Positions 26,097-34,584 are shown, counted from the stretch's first letter. The stretch is 64,000 nucleotides of DNA from Sinomonas atrocyanea (GCF_030811715.1 NZ_JAUSRH010000001.1:372001-436000), one strand, 5' to 3'. A program made the numbers and translations. Notes: a model not told the origin generated them from the letters alone.

Positions 26097-26999
26097 TCAG
26101 GCGCCTTCCAGTTGGCTCGCGCCGCGGTTCTTGCCGCCGAGGCGCTGCAGGAGCAGCGCGAGGGCGAGGCCGACGACGACGAGGACGACGCCGAGCGCGC
26201 TGGCCGCGCCCATGTCGTTGGCCTTGAACCCGGTGAGGTACATGTGCAGGGGCAGGAGGCGGGTCGAGTAGCCGGGTCCGCCGCCCGTGAGGACGAAGAC
26301 GAGGTCGAAGTACGCGAGGGAGCCGACCGCCATGAGGGTCGAGGACGTGATGACCGTGTACTTCAGCTGCGGGAGCGTGATGCTGAAGAACTGCTGGACG
26401 CGGCCCGCGCCGTCGATCTGCGCGGCCTCGTAGAACGACGTCGGGATCTGCCGCACGCCGCCCTGGTAGATGAGGGTGTGGAACGGGACGAACTGCCACG
26501 CAATGACGAAGACGACGACGAACAGGACGAGGTCCGAGTTGCCGAGCCAGTCCTGCGCGAGGAACGGCAGGCCCAGGCCGGGCCCCATTCCGAAGTTGGG
26601 GTCGAGGAGGGCTTTGAAGGCGATCGCGATGGCCGCCGAGGAGAGCAGGAGCGGCAGGAAGTACAGGACGGCCAGGACGGCCCGGTAGCGCTGGCGGCCG
26701 GCCGTGAAGACGCCGAGCAGGAGGCTGATCGGTGTCTGGACCACGTAGCTGAAGATCATGACCTTCACGGTCACCCAGATCGCGTTGGCCGTCACCGGGT
26801 CCGTGAGGGCGCGGACCCAGCTGGAGAGGCCGTCGAAGCGGATGTCGCCGAGCCCGTCCCACGAGGTGAAGCTCAGGGCGACGACGCCTCCGAGCGGGAT
26901 GATCGCGAAGACGAGGAAGAACACCAGGGCCGGGACGGCGAGCCACCCCGACGGGCCCGCCTCGCGGGCCCGTCGGGACCGAGCGTCGGTGAACGCCAT
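26097..26999 (-). CDS. Carbohydrate ABC transporter permease (MalF type)
   Basis: A 300-residue permease with six predicted helices (first helix WLAVPALVFFLVFAIIPLGG). The EAA loop is EAAQIDGAGRVQQFFSITLP, followed by LVFVLTGGGPGYSTRLLPLH, the GGP motif of MalF-type partners. Codons 8-18 form a perfect 13-bp hairpin in the mRNA (26947-26977). It starts two bases after the binding-protein stop, so all three transport genes share a transcript with the dehydrogenase genes downstream. Confidence 0.93.
   Translation of the reverse strand: MAFTDARSRRAREAGPSGWLAVPALVFFLVFAIIPLGGVVALSFTSWDGLGDIRFDGLSSWVRALTDPVTANAIWVTVKVMIFSYVVQTPISLLLGVFTAGRQRYRAVLAVLYFLPLLLSSAAIAIAFKALLDPNFGMGPGLGLPFLAQDWLGNSDLVLFVVVFVIAWQFVPFHTLIYQGGVRQIPTSFYEAAQIDGAGRVQQFFSITLPQLKYTVITSSTLMAVGSLAYFDLVFVLTGGGPGYSTRLLPLHMYLTGFKANDMGAASALGVVLVVVGLALALLLQRLGGKNRGASQLEGA
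26947..26977 (-). other. Perfect 13-bp hairpin at the 5' end of the permease gene
   Basis: CCCGACGGGCCCG (26947-26959) and its exact complement (26965-26977) are separated by five bases inside codons 8-18 of the MalF-type gene. A stem this stable just after the start, directly behind the binding-protein gene, could protect the 3' end of the binding-protein message and slow permease translation, giving the excess of binding protein normal for such importers. The role is inferred. Confidence 0.6.
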
Positions 27000-27001
27000 G
27001 G

Positions 27002-28318
27002 CTACTTGCCGACCGTCGCGTTCATCGTGCTGACGAACTGCTCCGGGGTGATCTTCTTGAGGAAGATCTGGTCGAGGTTGGACAGCATCGCGTCGCCCTG
27101 AGCCGGGCTGAGCGCCTGGTCCCACGAGAGGGTGAAGCTCGGCGCGTCCTTGACCATGCCGTAGACGAAGGTCAGGAAGTCCTTGTCGGGCGAGGCCTGG
27201 AGCTTGCCCTCGATGCCCTTGACCACGGGCACCGCACCCGAGTCGATGAGTGCCTGCGTGTCCGCGTCGGTGAACATGCCGTTCTTGATGTAGTCCTCGG
27301 CCGTCTTCTTCTGCGCATCGGTCGCCTTCGACGAGACCGACCAGAAGTTGGAGGGGTTGCCGACGACGTCCGCGGGGTCGCCCTTGCCGCCGTCGACGGT
27401 CGGGAAGGTGGTCCAGCCGATCTTGCCGTTCTTGATCGAGTCCGCGGCGTTCTTCTTCATCGTCTGGTAGATCCAGCCGCCCTGGAGGATCATCGCCGCC
27501 TTCCCGGTGTACAGGAGTGCCTGGTCTGCGTTGCTGTCCGCCGCGATCGAGGAGAAGCCGTTGACGAAGCCCCCCGCGTCGACGAGCTGCTGGATCTTGG
27601 TCAGCGCCTCGGTCACGGCGGGGTTGGACCACGCGTTCGGCTTGTTCGCGGCGATGTCGGCGAAGACCTGTGGTCCGCCGATGCGCTCGGTGAGGTACTC
27701 GAGCCACATGAGGTCGGGCCACTTCGACTGGCCGCCCAGGGAGAACGGGGCGATGCCGGCCTCCTTGAACTTCGGCACGAGCGCCATCAGGTCGTCCCAG
27801 GTCTTGGGCGCCTGGGCGCCGACCTTGTCGAAGAGTTCCTTGTTGTAGTACAGCACCACCGGCTGGGCGTTGTTGTTCGGGACGGCGAACTGCTTCCCGT
27901 TCACCTGTCCGTTCTTCAGGACCGACGGCAGGTAGCGGTCCTTCACCTCGGGGTTCTTCTCCAGGAAGGAGGTGAGGTCCTCGACCTGGCCGGCATCGAC
28001 GTAGGACTTGAGCACGCCCCCGCCCCAGCCGTAGATGAAGGTGGGCCCCTGCCCGGCGCCGACGGCGGTGCGGACCTTGGTCTTGTAGGCATCGTTCGCG
28101 AAGAAGTCGAGCTTGATGGACTCGCTCGAGTGCGCGGAGTTCCAGGAGTCGATCGACTTCTGGAGCACCGGCTGGTTGCCTCCCGTGAGGCCCCACATCG
28201 TCGCGGAATCCGCGCTCACGGAGGCACCGGGGCCACCGGAACCGCAGGCAGCCAGGGTCACGGCCAGCGCGCCGGCGGCGAGCGCCGCGGAGCCCTTGCG
28301 CAGAGTGTGCATCTTCAT
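27002..28318 (-). CDS. Sugar ABC transporter substrate-binding lipoprotein
   Basis: A 438-residue family 1 extracellular solute-binding protein. The start MKMHTLRKGSAALAAG leads into a hydrophobic segment and the lipobox LAAC (Cys25), so it should be lipid-anchored outside the membrane. Typical family segments are YYNKELFDKVGAQAPKTWDD, GKAAMILQGGWIYQTM and NFWSVSSKATDAQKKTAEDY. A GGAGGA site precedes ATG 28318 at a slightly long distance; a second ATG two codons on is possible. It is the first gene of the nine-gene operon, under a promoter at 28474-28503. Ligand unknown. Confidence 0.93.
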   Translation of the reverse strand: MKMHTLRKGSAALAAGALAVTLAACGSGGPGASVSADSATMWGLTGGNQPVLQKSIDSWNSAHSSESIKLDFFANDAYKTKVRTAVGAGQGPTFIYGWGGGVLKSYVDAGQVEDLTSFLEKNPEVKDRYLPSVLKNGQVNGKQFAVPNNNAQPVVLYYNKELFDKVGAQAPKTWDDLMALVPKFKEAGIAPFSLGGQSKWPDLMWLEYLTERIGGPQVFADIAANKPNAWSNPAVTEALTKIQQLVDAGGFVNGFSSIAADSNADQALLYTGKAAMILQGGWIYQTMKKNAADSIKNGKIGWTTFPTVDGGKGDPADVVGNPSNFWSVSSKATDAQKKTAEDYIKNGMFTDADTQALIDSGAVPVVKGIEGKLQASPDKDFLTFVYGMVKDAPSFTLSWDQALSPAQGDAMLSNLDQIFLKKITPEQFVSTMNATVGK

Positions 28319-28439
28319 GGTGTTGAGTTCATCCTCCAAGGTCGTGGCTGCCTGTCCGGGTGGAGGCCTGCGCTCTCGACGGCGGGAGCATGGCCTTCGC
28401 TGCGGGGCGGGTGTTTGTTTTCCGGCAGTCGCCGAAACT

Positions 28440-28451
28440 CGAAACATTTCG
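28440..28451. promoter_or_regulatory. LacI-type operator O1 (CGAAACATTTCG)
   Basis: Inverted half-sites CGAAA and TTTCG around two bases. It lies about 16-27 bases downstream of the predicted start of transcription of the sugar operon, a roadblock position. An almost identical site occurs at 28608-28619, next to the lacI-type gene, so both are probably bound by that repressor. Confidence 0.6.
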
Positions 28452-28473
28452 GAAAGAATCAGCGTGCACGGCA

Positions 28474-28503
28474 ACCGTAGGAGGTGACGCACATCACGGT
28501 CAA
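28474..28503 (-). promoter_or_regulatory. Promoter of the sugar operon with a CRP-like box in its spacer
   Basis: On the operon strand: -35 TTGACC (28503-28498), 18-base spacer, -10 TACGGT (28479-28474). The spacer contains GTGA-N6-TCAC (28484-28497), the core of a CRP/GlxR-type site; here it sits between the two hexamers, where binding would block polymerase. Operator O1 follows downstream. This is prediction from consensus, not experiment. Confidence 0.5.
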
Positions 28504-28607
28504 GGGCTGCAGTGAAAAAGTTCAGATCCTTCACGAAATGCCTCAGATGAGGCCAGCATCGGGGGATCCTTGACGGCAGCCCGCTTCTGGCAGCAAGCTG
28601 ATCACGA

Positions 28608-28619
28608 CGAAACTTTTCG
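28608..28619. promoter_or_regulatory. LacI-type operator O2 (CGAAACTTTTCG)
   Basis: Second copy of the CGAAA-N2-TTTCG dyad, 14 bases upstream of the GTG of the lacI-type gene. Its position implies autoregulation, and together with O1 (about 168 bases apart, close to 16 helical turns) it could support looping across the divergent region. The rest of the 315-base gap holds the operon promoter and no gene. Confidence 0.6.
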
Positions 28620-28633
28620 ACACTAGGACCGCC

Positions 28634-29665
28634 GTGAGCCTCGCCTCCCCCGCCAGAAAGCCCACACTGGCTGCCATCGCCCGCCTCACCGGCGTCTCCA
28701 CCCCGACCGTGTCGAAGGTGGTCAACGGGCGCGGCGACGTGGCCGAGGGGACCCGGGCCAAGGTGCTCGCGGCGCTCGAGGAGGCCGGCTACGAGTCTCC
28801 GGGCCATCGACGGAGCAGCGATGCCCCCCAGATCGTGGAGGTCGCCTTCGACTCGGTCACGTCCAACTATTCCTCTGCCCTGCTCAACGGCATCCTGGAC
28901 GGGGCCGCAGAGGCGGGGGCCGAGATCGTCGTGGGCATCAGCGGCAGCAGCCGGGGGCCGGGCGCCGACCTGGACCGCAAGGCCCAGCGGATGGTCGATG
29001 AGGCCAGAGCCGGCCTGATCGTCGTGACGTCCGCCTTCACGCCCTCGCACCTCGCGGCCTTCCGTCGCCGGCGCGTCCCGGTGGTGGTCGTCGACCCGCT
29101 CAATCCACCGCCCGCCGGCGTCGTCAGCGTCGGTGCGACAAACTGGTCGGGCGGCCGCGCCGCCGCGGAGCACCTGCTCGACCTAGGGCACGAGCGGATC
29201 GCCTACCTCGGCGGTCCGGAGTCCGCCGAGTGCAACCAGGCCCGCCTGCACGGCTACCTCTCCGCCCTCATGTCCCGGGGCATCTCGGTCGAGCCGGGCT
29301 ATGTGATCCACGGCGGCTTCCGCACCGAGTGCGGCATCAGCGGCCTCACGGCACTGCTCGGTCTGGAGCAGGCCCCCACGGCGATCTTCGCCGGCAGCGA
29401 CGCCATCGCGGTGGGCGTGCTGCGGGAGGCCCGGCGCCGCGGCATCCGCGTGCCCGAGGACCTCAGCCTCGTGGGCTTCGATGGGACCGCTCTGGCCGAG
29501 GACTCCGTCCCCGCCCTCACGTCCGTCGCCCAACCGCTCCACGACATGGGGCGCATCGCCCTGCGCACCCTCCTGCGGCAGTCCCGCGGTGAGCAGCTCG
29601 ACTCGCACCGCGTCGAGCTGGCAACGCAGCTCGTGGTCCGGGAGTCCACGGCGCCGCTGGCCTGA
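28634..29665 (+). CDS. LacI family transcriptional repressor
   Basis: A 343-residue regulator: helix-turn-helix TLAAIARLTGVSTPTVSKVV with hinge NGRGDVAEGTRAKVLAALEE, then a periplasmic-binding-protein-like sugar domain (VGISGSSRGPG, HLLDLGHERIAYLGGP, FAGSDAIAVGVLREARRRG, SLVGFDGTALAED). The GTG at 28634 has AGGA upstream. It is divergent from the sugar operon and flanked by two identical-core operators, so it should repress both the operon and itself until the sugar binds. The inducer is unknown. Confidence 0.92.
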   Translation: MSLASPARKPTLAAIARLTGVSTPTVSKVVNGRGDVAEGTRAKVLAALEEAGYESPGHRRSSDAPQIVEVAFDSVTSNYSSALLNGILDGAAEAGAEIVVGISGSSRGPGADLDRKAQRMVDEARAGLIVVTSAFTPSHLAAFRRRRVPVVVVDPLNPPPAGVVSVGATNWSGGRAAAEHLLDLGHERIAYLGGPESAECNQARLHGYLSALMSRGISVEPGYVIHGGFRTECGISGLTALLGLEQAPTAIFAGSDAIAVGVLREARRRGIRVPEDLSLVGFDGTALAEDSVPALTSVAQPLHDMGRIALRTLLRQSRGEQLDSHRVELATQLVVRESTAPLA

Positions 29666-29789
29666 TCCGCCGTCCCAGCAGCAGCATCGCGACACAGCAG
29701 CACCACAGGTTCGCCCTACGGATCCCATAGTTTCCCCCCATAGCCTTCGGGCAGGCGCGGCGAAGGTCCGCGCATCGAAGGGACACCCC

Positions 29790-31307
29790 ATGTTTGCTCG
29801 GTACCTGCGGCGGGAGCTGTCAGGGCGGCGGAAGCAGACCGCCATCATCGCCATCGCCCTGGCCCTGGCCATCGCACTCGTCATCGTCGTCAATGCGCTC
29901 TCGGCGGGCGTCCGCGATGCCCAGAAGGCTGCCCTCGCGTCCGTGTACGGCGTGGGCACCGACATCACCGTGACCAAGGCCCCGGCTGCTCCGACGGCCG
30001 GCGCGCAGCCCGGCCAGCGGTTCGACTTCAACGGGGGCACCGGCGGAACCGCGGGCTCGTCGACCTCGGTGAACCAGTCGCGGCTCGTCTCGGGCCGCGG
30101 AGCCTCGACCTTCGCCTCGACCTCGCTTGCCACGGTCAGGGGCACCAGCGGGGTCCAGGCGGCCTCGTCCGCGCTCTCGCTCATGAACCTCACCCTCAGC
30201 GGCCAGGTCAACCAGAACGGCAGCGCCACCGCCGCCCCGACTGCTCCGGCGCAGTCCGGCACCGGCTCCCGTCAGGGCGAGTACCGCCGCGGCCCGGGCG
30301 GCTCGTTCGGCGTCAACTCCTTCAGCGTCCTCGGGATCGACTCAGATGCCTCGACCGTCGGCCCCCTCGCTGCCGCGACGGTCTCCCAGGGCCGCGCCCT
30401 CGGGTCCCAGGACGTCGGCAAGCACAACGCCGTCGTCGACTCCTCCTACGCGACGACTGCGAGCCTGAAGCTCGGAGGCACCGTGAACGTGGGCGGCACC
30501 GACTTCACGATCGTGGGCATCGTCTCCGCGACCGGGTCCGAGTCGGAGACCGCCGCGAACGTCTACATCCCGCTCGACGTCGCCCAGGCCCTCTCGACCC
30601 AGCCCAACGTGGTCAGCACGGTCTACGTCAAGGCCGCGTCCTCGGACCAGCTGTCCACCGTCAAGTCCTCGCTCCAGAAGGCGCTTCCTGACGAGGCCGT
30701 CAACACCCAGGACGACCTCGCCTCGAACGTCTCGGGGTCCCTCGCGAACGCCTCGAGCCTCATCTCCGGGCTCGGGCTGTGGCTCTCCATCGCCGTCCTC
30801 GCCGCCGCGTTCCTGCTCGCCGCACTCCTGACACTCTCGGGCGTCTCCCGCCGCACGCGGGAGTTCGGCACCCTCAAGGCGATCGGCTGGCGGAACTCGC
30901 GGATCGTCCGCCAGGTGGCGGGCGAATCGTTCGTGCAGTCGGCCATCGGCGCCGTCGGCGGCATCGCGATCGGCCTCCTCGCGGTCCTCGCCCTGAACAT
31001 CTTCTCCCCGACCTTGAGCGCCTCGGCCGGCGTGGGCCGCGGGTTCGGAGGCGCCGGCCAGGCGGCCCGGCAGGCCGCAGGGCAGGCAGCCCAGGGCGGT
31101 GCGGGGCAGGGCGGGGGCTTCGGGGGAGGCGGCTTCGGCCGCGCCGGGGCGGCCGCAACCCAGGTGGTCCTGGGTGCGCCGGTGACCCCCTCCGTCATCC
31201 TCATCGCGGTGGCCATCGCGATCGCCGGCGGGCTCATCGCGGGCATGGTGGGCGGATGGCGCGCGGCCCGTCTGCAGCCGGCCGCGGCCCTGCGGAGCGT
31301 GGCCTGA
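29790..31307 (+). CDS. FtsX/MacB-type ABC transporter permease
   Basis: A 505-residue membrane protein with the MacB topology: one N-terminal helix (IIAIALALAIALVIVVNALS), a large extracytoplasmic MacB_PCD domain (about residues 40-325, Ser/Thr/Gly-rich), then three C-terminal helices with the FtsX domain (SRRTREFGTLKAIGWRNSRI). An unusual Gly/Ala/Gln-rich insert (about 415-460) separates helices 2 and 3. The ATG at 29790 has GAAGGGA upstream. Its stop overlaps the ATPase start by one base. Substrate unknown; relatives export peptides, lipids or drugs. Confidence 0.92.
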   Translation: MFARYLRRELSGRRKQTAIIAIALALAIALVIVVNALSAGVRDAQKAALASVYGVGTDITVTKAPAAPTAGAQPGQRFDFNGGTGGTAGSSTSVNQSRLVSGRGASTFASTSLATVRGTSGVQAASSALSLMNLTLSGQVNQNGSATAAPTAPAQSGTGSRQGEYRRGPGGSFGVNSFSVLGIDSDASTVGPLAAATVSQGRALGSQDVGKHNAVVDSSYATTASLKLGGTVNVGGTDFTIVGIVSATGSESETAANVYIPLDVAQALSTQPNVVSTVYVKAASSDQLSTVKSSLQKALPDEAVNTQDDLASNVSGSLANASSLISGLGLWLSIAVLAAAFLLAALLTLSGVSRRTREFGTLKAIGWRNSRIVRQVAGESFVQSAIGAVGGIAIGLLAVLALNIFSPTLSASAGVGRGFGGAGQAARQAAGQAAQGGAGQGGGFGGGGFGRAGAAATQVVLGAPVTPSVILIAVAIAIAGGLIAGMVGGWRAARLQPAAALRSVA

Positions 31308-32089
31308 TGAGCGTCCAGGACGAGAAGCAACTCGGAACAGAGGAACCCAGCATGCAGCGCACCACCACTCCCGACGAGGAACAGCGCCCCGTCCAGGACC
31401 CCGAGAGCGGCTCCGCGCCGATGTTCGAGCTGGCCGACGTGGCCAAGGCCTACAAGCAGTCCAAGCGCGAGGTCAGGGCGCTCGACGGCGTGAGCGTGAG
31501 CATTCCCGCCGGGCAGCTCGTGGCGATCCAGGGCCCGACCGGCGGCGGCAAGTCCACGCTCCTGCAGATGCTCGGCGCGCTGGACCGGCCGACCTCCGGA
31601 ACGGTCACGCTCGCCGGCCGGGAGATCTCCCGGCTGCGGGACCGGCAGCTCGCGGACATCCGCGCCCGCGAGATCGGGTTCGTGTTCCAGTCCTTCAACC
31701 TCATCCCGACCCTCACCGCGCAGGAGAACGTCGAGATGGGCCTCGCACCGCTCGGGCTGCCGGCCAGGGAGCGGGCCGAGCGCGCCACCCAGGCCCTCGC
31801 CTCGGTGGGGCTCGGCGAGCGCGCGGGCCACCTGCCCGGCGAGCTCTCCGGGGGCCAGCAGCAGCGCGTCGCGATCGCCCGGGCGCTCGCGAAGCGCCCC
31901 AAGGTCCTCCTCGCGGACGAGCCCACTGGCAACCTCGACGAGGGCACCAGGGACGAGATCATGGACCTCTTCGAGACACTCTGGCGCCAGGGGCTCACGA
32001 TCGTGCTCGTCACGCACGACTCGTCGGTGGCCCGCAGGGCCGAGCGCCGCCTCCGGATCGCCGGGGGCAAGCTGACCGAGAAGGACTAG
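31307..32089 (+). CDS. ABC transporter ATP-binding protein (MacB/LolD type)
   Basis: A 260-residue ATPase: Walker A QGPTGGGKSTLL, Q-loop FVFQSFNLIPTLTAQENV, signature [16 protein letters not shown], Walker B VLLADEPTGNLDE and the H-loop VTHD. The first 40 residues are a hydrophilic tail. ATG 31307 overlaps the permease stop (TGATG); a second ATG at 31352 has a better-spaced AGAGGAA and may be the real start. It energises the permease upstream in a two-gene operon ended by the hairpin at 32105-32142. Confidence 0.93.
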   Translation: MSVQDEKQLGTEEPSMQRTTTPDEEQRPVQDPESGSAPMFELADVAKAYKQSKREVRALDGVSVSIPAGQLVAIQGPTGGGKSTLLQMLGALDRPTSGTVTLAGREISRLRDRQLADIRAREIGFVFQSFNLIPTLTAQENVEMGLAPLGLPARERAERATQALASVGLGERAGHLPGELSGGQQQRVAIARALAKRPKVLLADEPTGNLDEGTRDEIMDLFETLWRQGLTIVLVTHDSSVARRAERRLRIAGGKLTEKD

Positions 32090-32104
32090 GCCTGGCGCGG
32101 CCGA

Positions 32105-32142
32105 CGGCGGGCGGCGGCTTCCGTGGGGGGCGCCGCCCGCCG
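32105..32142. terminator. GC-rich hairpin after the ABC operon
   Basis: CGGCGGGCGGCG (32105-32116) and its exact complement (32131-32142), 14-base loop, begins 15 bases after the ATPase stop codon. No T-run follows, so it may work with Rho or as an RNA 3'-end stabiliser. Confidence 0.55.
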
Positions 32143-32192
32143 CCCGTCCCCGGCCCTTGCCGAGGCGCACGGGCCGGGGAGAGGATCGCCGC

Positions 32193-32939
32193 GTGGACGT
32201 CAACCACTCGGTCATGATCGTCACGGGCGCCTCCTCCGGGATTGGCGCGGCCACCGCGCGCGCGGCAGCGGCGGCAGGTGCCCGGCTCGTCCTCGCAGCG
32301 CGGAGGGCCGAGCGCCTCCGCGAGCTCGCCGCGCAGCTCCCGGACGCGATCGCGGTCCGCTGCGACGTCACCGACCATGCCCAGCTCCGTGGCCTCGCGA
32401 GCACCGCGCTCGAGGCGTACGGGCGCATCGACGTCCTCGTGAACAACGCCGGCCAGGGGCTGCACACGCCGCTCGAGGACGTGGACCCCGAGGACTTCCG
32501 CGCGATCCTCGACCTCAACGTCGTCGCCCCGCTCGTCGCGATGCAGGCCGTGCTTCCGGCGATGCGCTCGCAGGGGGCGGGGAGCATCGTCAATGTCAGC
32601 TCGGGCAGCATCCTCCGCGTCCTTCCGGGGGCGGGTGCGTACGCCGCGTCGAAGGCGGCGCTGAGCATGCTCTCGGCGATCGCGCGCGCGGAGTTCGCCG
32701 AGGCCGGCGTCGTGGTCTCCACGGTCTACCCCTTCATCACGGCCACCGAGTTCCATTCCGCCCTGCGCGCGGGCTCGGGCCCAGCGGGCGCCGCGGGCCG
32801 GCCCGGCCGGCCCGGCGGCTCCGGCCCCCGAGCGCAGCGCCCCGAGCAGGTCGCCGAGGTGATCCTCGGGCTCGTGCGCTCCGGCGCGGAGCGGGCCGAC
32901 CTCGTCCCGGTGGAGTACGGCGGCTCGTACGAGGGCTGA
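32193..32939 (+). CDS. SDR family oxidoreductase
   Basis: A 248-residue classical short-chain dehydrogenase: VTGASSGIGAATARAAAAAG (NADP-type loop, followed by AARRAERLRELA with Arg residues that favour NADPH), VLVNNAGQGLHTPLEDV, and NVSSGSILRVLPGAGAYAAS with catalytic Ser and Tyr-x3-Lys. The GTG at 32193 follows GAGAGGA. An Ala/Gly/Pro-rich insert near residues 195-210 is unusual. It is followed after 42 bases by the Rieske ferredoxin gene and might share its operon. Substrate unknown. Confidence 0.85.
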   Translation: MDVNHSVMIVTGASSGIGAATARAAAAAGARLVLAARRAERLRELAAQLPDAIAVRCDVTDHAQLRGLASTALEAYGRIDVLVNNAGQGLHTPLEDVDPEDFRAILDLNVVAPLVAMQAVLPAMRSQGAGSIVNVSSGSILRVLPGAGAYAASKAALSMLSAIARAEFAEAGVVVSTVYPFITATEFHSALRAGSGPAGAAGRPGRPGGSGPRAQRPEQVAEVILGLVRSGAERADLVPVEYGGSYEG

Positions 32940-32981
32940 GCGGCCCCGGGCGGCCGTGGTCCCCGGACTAGAGTGGAGCCC

Positions 32982-33338
32982 ATGAGCGAAGGAATCGTGG
33001 TCGGCAGCACGGGCGAGATCGAGGAGGGCACGGCGAAGGTCGTGGAGCCCGAGGAGTCCGGCTTCGACGAACCGATCGCCGTCTTCCATGCCGAGACCGG
33101 CTGCTTCTTCGCCCTCAACGACACATGCACCCACGAGGACGCCTCCCTCGCCGAGGGCTGGATCGAGGGCGAGACCGTCGAGTGCCCCCTCCACTCCTCG
33201 AGCTTCAGCCTGCGCACCGGGAAGGTCCTGTGCCTGCCCGCCACAGAGGACACCCGCACCCACCGGGTCGAGGTCCGCGACGGCCAGGTAGTCCTGTACC
33301 CGGGCACCGGCGCCGATCCCGACGCCTGCGCCCAGTAG
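32982..33338 (+). CDS. Rieske [2Fe-2S] ferredoxin, non-haem oxygenase type
   Basis: A 118-residue soluble Rieske ferredoxin. Cluster ligands are Cys49-x-His51 in NDTCTHEDASLAEGW and Cys68-x2-His71 in VECPLHSSSFSLRTGK, the C-x-H...C-x2-H pattern of BphA3-like ferredoxins. It carries single electrons from a reductase to a dioxygenase or monooxygenase. The ferredoxin reductase gene follows after four bases, but no oxygenase alpha or beta subunit lies nearby. ATG 32982 is chosen over the GTG at 32973. Confidence 0.93.
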   Translation: MSEGIVVGSTGEIEEGTAKVVEPEESGFDEPIAVFHAETGCFFALNDTCTHEDASLAEGWIEGETVECPLHSSSFSLRTGKVLCLPATEDTRTHRVEVRDGQVVLYPGTGADPDACAQ

Positions 33339-33342
33339 CTCC

Positions 33343-34584
33343 GTGGGCACGCCGAACCGCATCGCCATCGTGGGCGGCGGCGTCGCCGGCTTCAGCGCGG
33401 CGCAGGAGCTCCGCGCCCGCGGCCACGCCGGCCCGATCATCCTGGTCTCCGCCGAGGGCCTGCCCTACGACCGGCCGCCGCTGAGCAAGGGCTACCTCCT
33501 CGGCACCGAGGACGCCGCCAGGATCCTGCTCGCGCCCGAGGCCTGGTACGCCGAGCACGGCGTCGAGGTCGTCACCGCGCGCGCCACGGCGCTGGACCTC
33601 TCCGCTGATCGCCCCGTGGTGGCCCTGGCGGACGGGACCCGGCTGGGCGCCGACCGCATCCTCCTGGCCACCGGCGCCCTCCCCCGCCACCTCGGCATCC
33701 CGGGCGGCGACCGCGCCCTCACGCTGCGCTCCCGCGCCGACGCCGACGCGCTCCGCCGCGTCCTCGTGCCCGGCGCCCGCATCGCGGTGGTGGGCGCGGG
33801 CCTCATCGGCGCCGAGGTCGCGTCCGCCGCGGCGGCCCTCGGCGCCGAGGCCACGCTCATCGACCCAGTCGCACCCCCGCTCGTGCCAGCCGTCGGCGAA
33901 GACCTCGCCCTGCGGCTGCACGCGATGCACGGCGAGCGCGGAGTCGCCGCGCTCGCCGGCACCCCCGTCGCGATCGAGGACGGGGCGCACGACGCCGGCC
34001 CGCACCTCGTGCGTCTCGCCGACGGCCGCGCCGTGCCCGCCGACGCAGTGGTGGCCGGCATCGGCGTCACGCCCGACACCGCCGTTGCGGCGGCCGCGGG
34101 CCTCGAGACGGATGACGGGATCGTGGTCGGCCCGGACGGCTCGACGTCCCATCCAGCGGTCTACGCGGCCGGCGACGCCACCCGCGTGCGGCGGCAGGAC
34201 GGCGTCGTGCGCCTGCAGCGGCGCGCCGAGCACTGGGAGGCCGCCGTCCGCTCCGGCCAGGCCGCGGCGGCGGGGATCCTCGGCGAGGCCCCGCCCGAGT
34301 TCGGCGCGCCGTGGTTCTGGTCGGACCGGCACGGAGTGCACGTCGAGGCGGTGGGGACGATGGACCCTCGGCAGGCCCCCGGGGCCCGGACCGTGCTGCG
34401 GGGGGCGGACGGGGTGCCCGCCGCGGCGTTCCTACTCGCCGAGGACGGGCACCTGCTCGGCGCCGCCGCGATCGACGGGCCGCTCGTGGTGCGGGCGGCG
34501 CGGCGGATCATCGACCGCGGCCTCGTCCCCGACCCGGAGCGGCTCGCGGACCCCTCAGTGGACCCTCGCAGGCTCGCCCGCTAG
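33343..34584 (+). CDS. Ferredoxin--NAD(P)+ reductase (BphA4-like)
   Basis: A 413-residue FAD protein of the oxygenase-coupled reductase family. RIAIVGGGVAGFSAAQELRA binds FAD, LPYDRPPLSKGYLLG is the family signature after it, RIAVVGAGLIGAEVASAAA binds NAD(P)H, and HPAVYAAGDATR is the second FAD motif; the C-terminal domain contains APWFWSDRHGVHVEAVG, typical of this family. It would pass electrons from NADH to the Rieske ferredoxin directly upstream. GTG start four bases after the ferredoxin stop codon. Confidence 0.93.
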   Translation: MGTPNRIAIVGGGVAGFSAAQELRARGHAGPIILVSAEGLPYDRPPLSKGYLLGTEDAARILLAPEAWYAEHGVEVVTARATALDLSADRPVVALADGTRLGADRILLATGALPRHLGIPGGDRALTLRSRADADALRRVLVPGARIAVVGAGLIGAEVASAAAALGAEATLIDPVAPPLVPAVGEDLALRLHAMHGERGVAALAGTPVAIEDGAHDAGPHLVRLADGRAVPADAVVAGIGVTPDTAVAAAAGLETDDGIVVGPDGSTSHPAVYAAGDATRVRRQDGVVRLQRRAEHWEAAVRSGQAAAAGILGEAPPEFGAPWFWSDRHGVHVEAVGTMDPRQAPGARTVLRGADGVPAAAFLLAEDGHLLGAAAIDGPLVVRAARRIIDRGLVPDPERLADPSVDPRRLAR

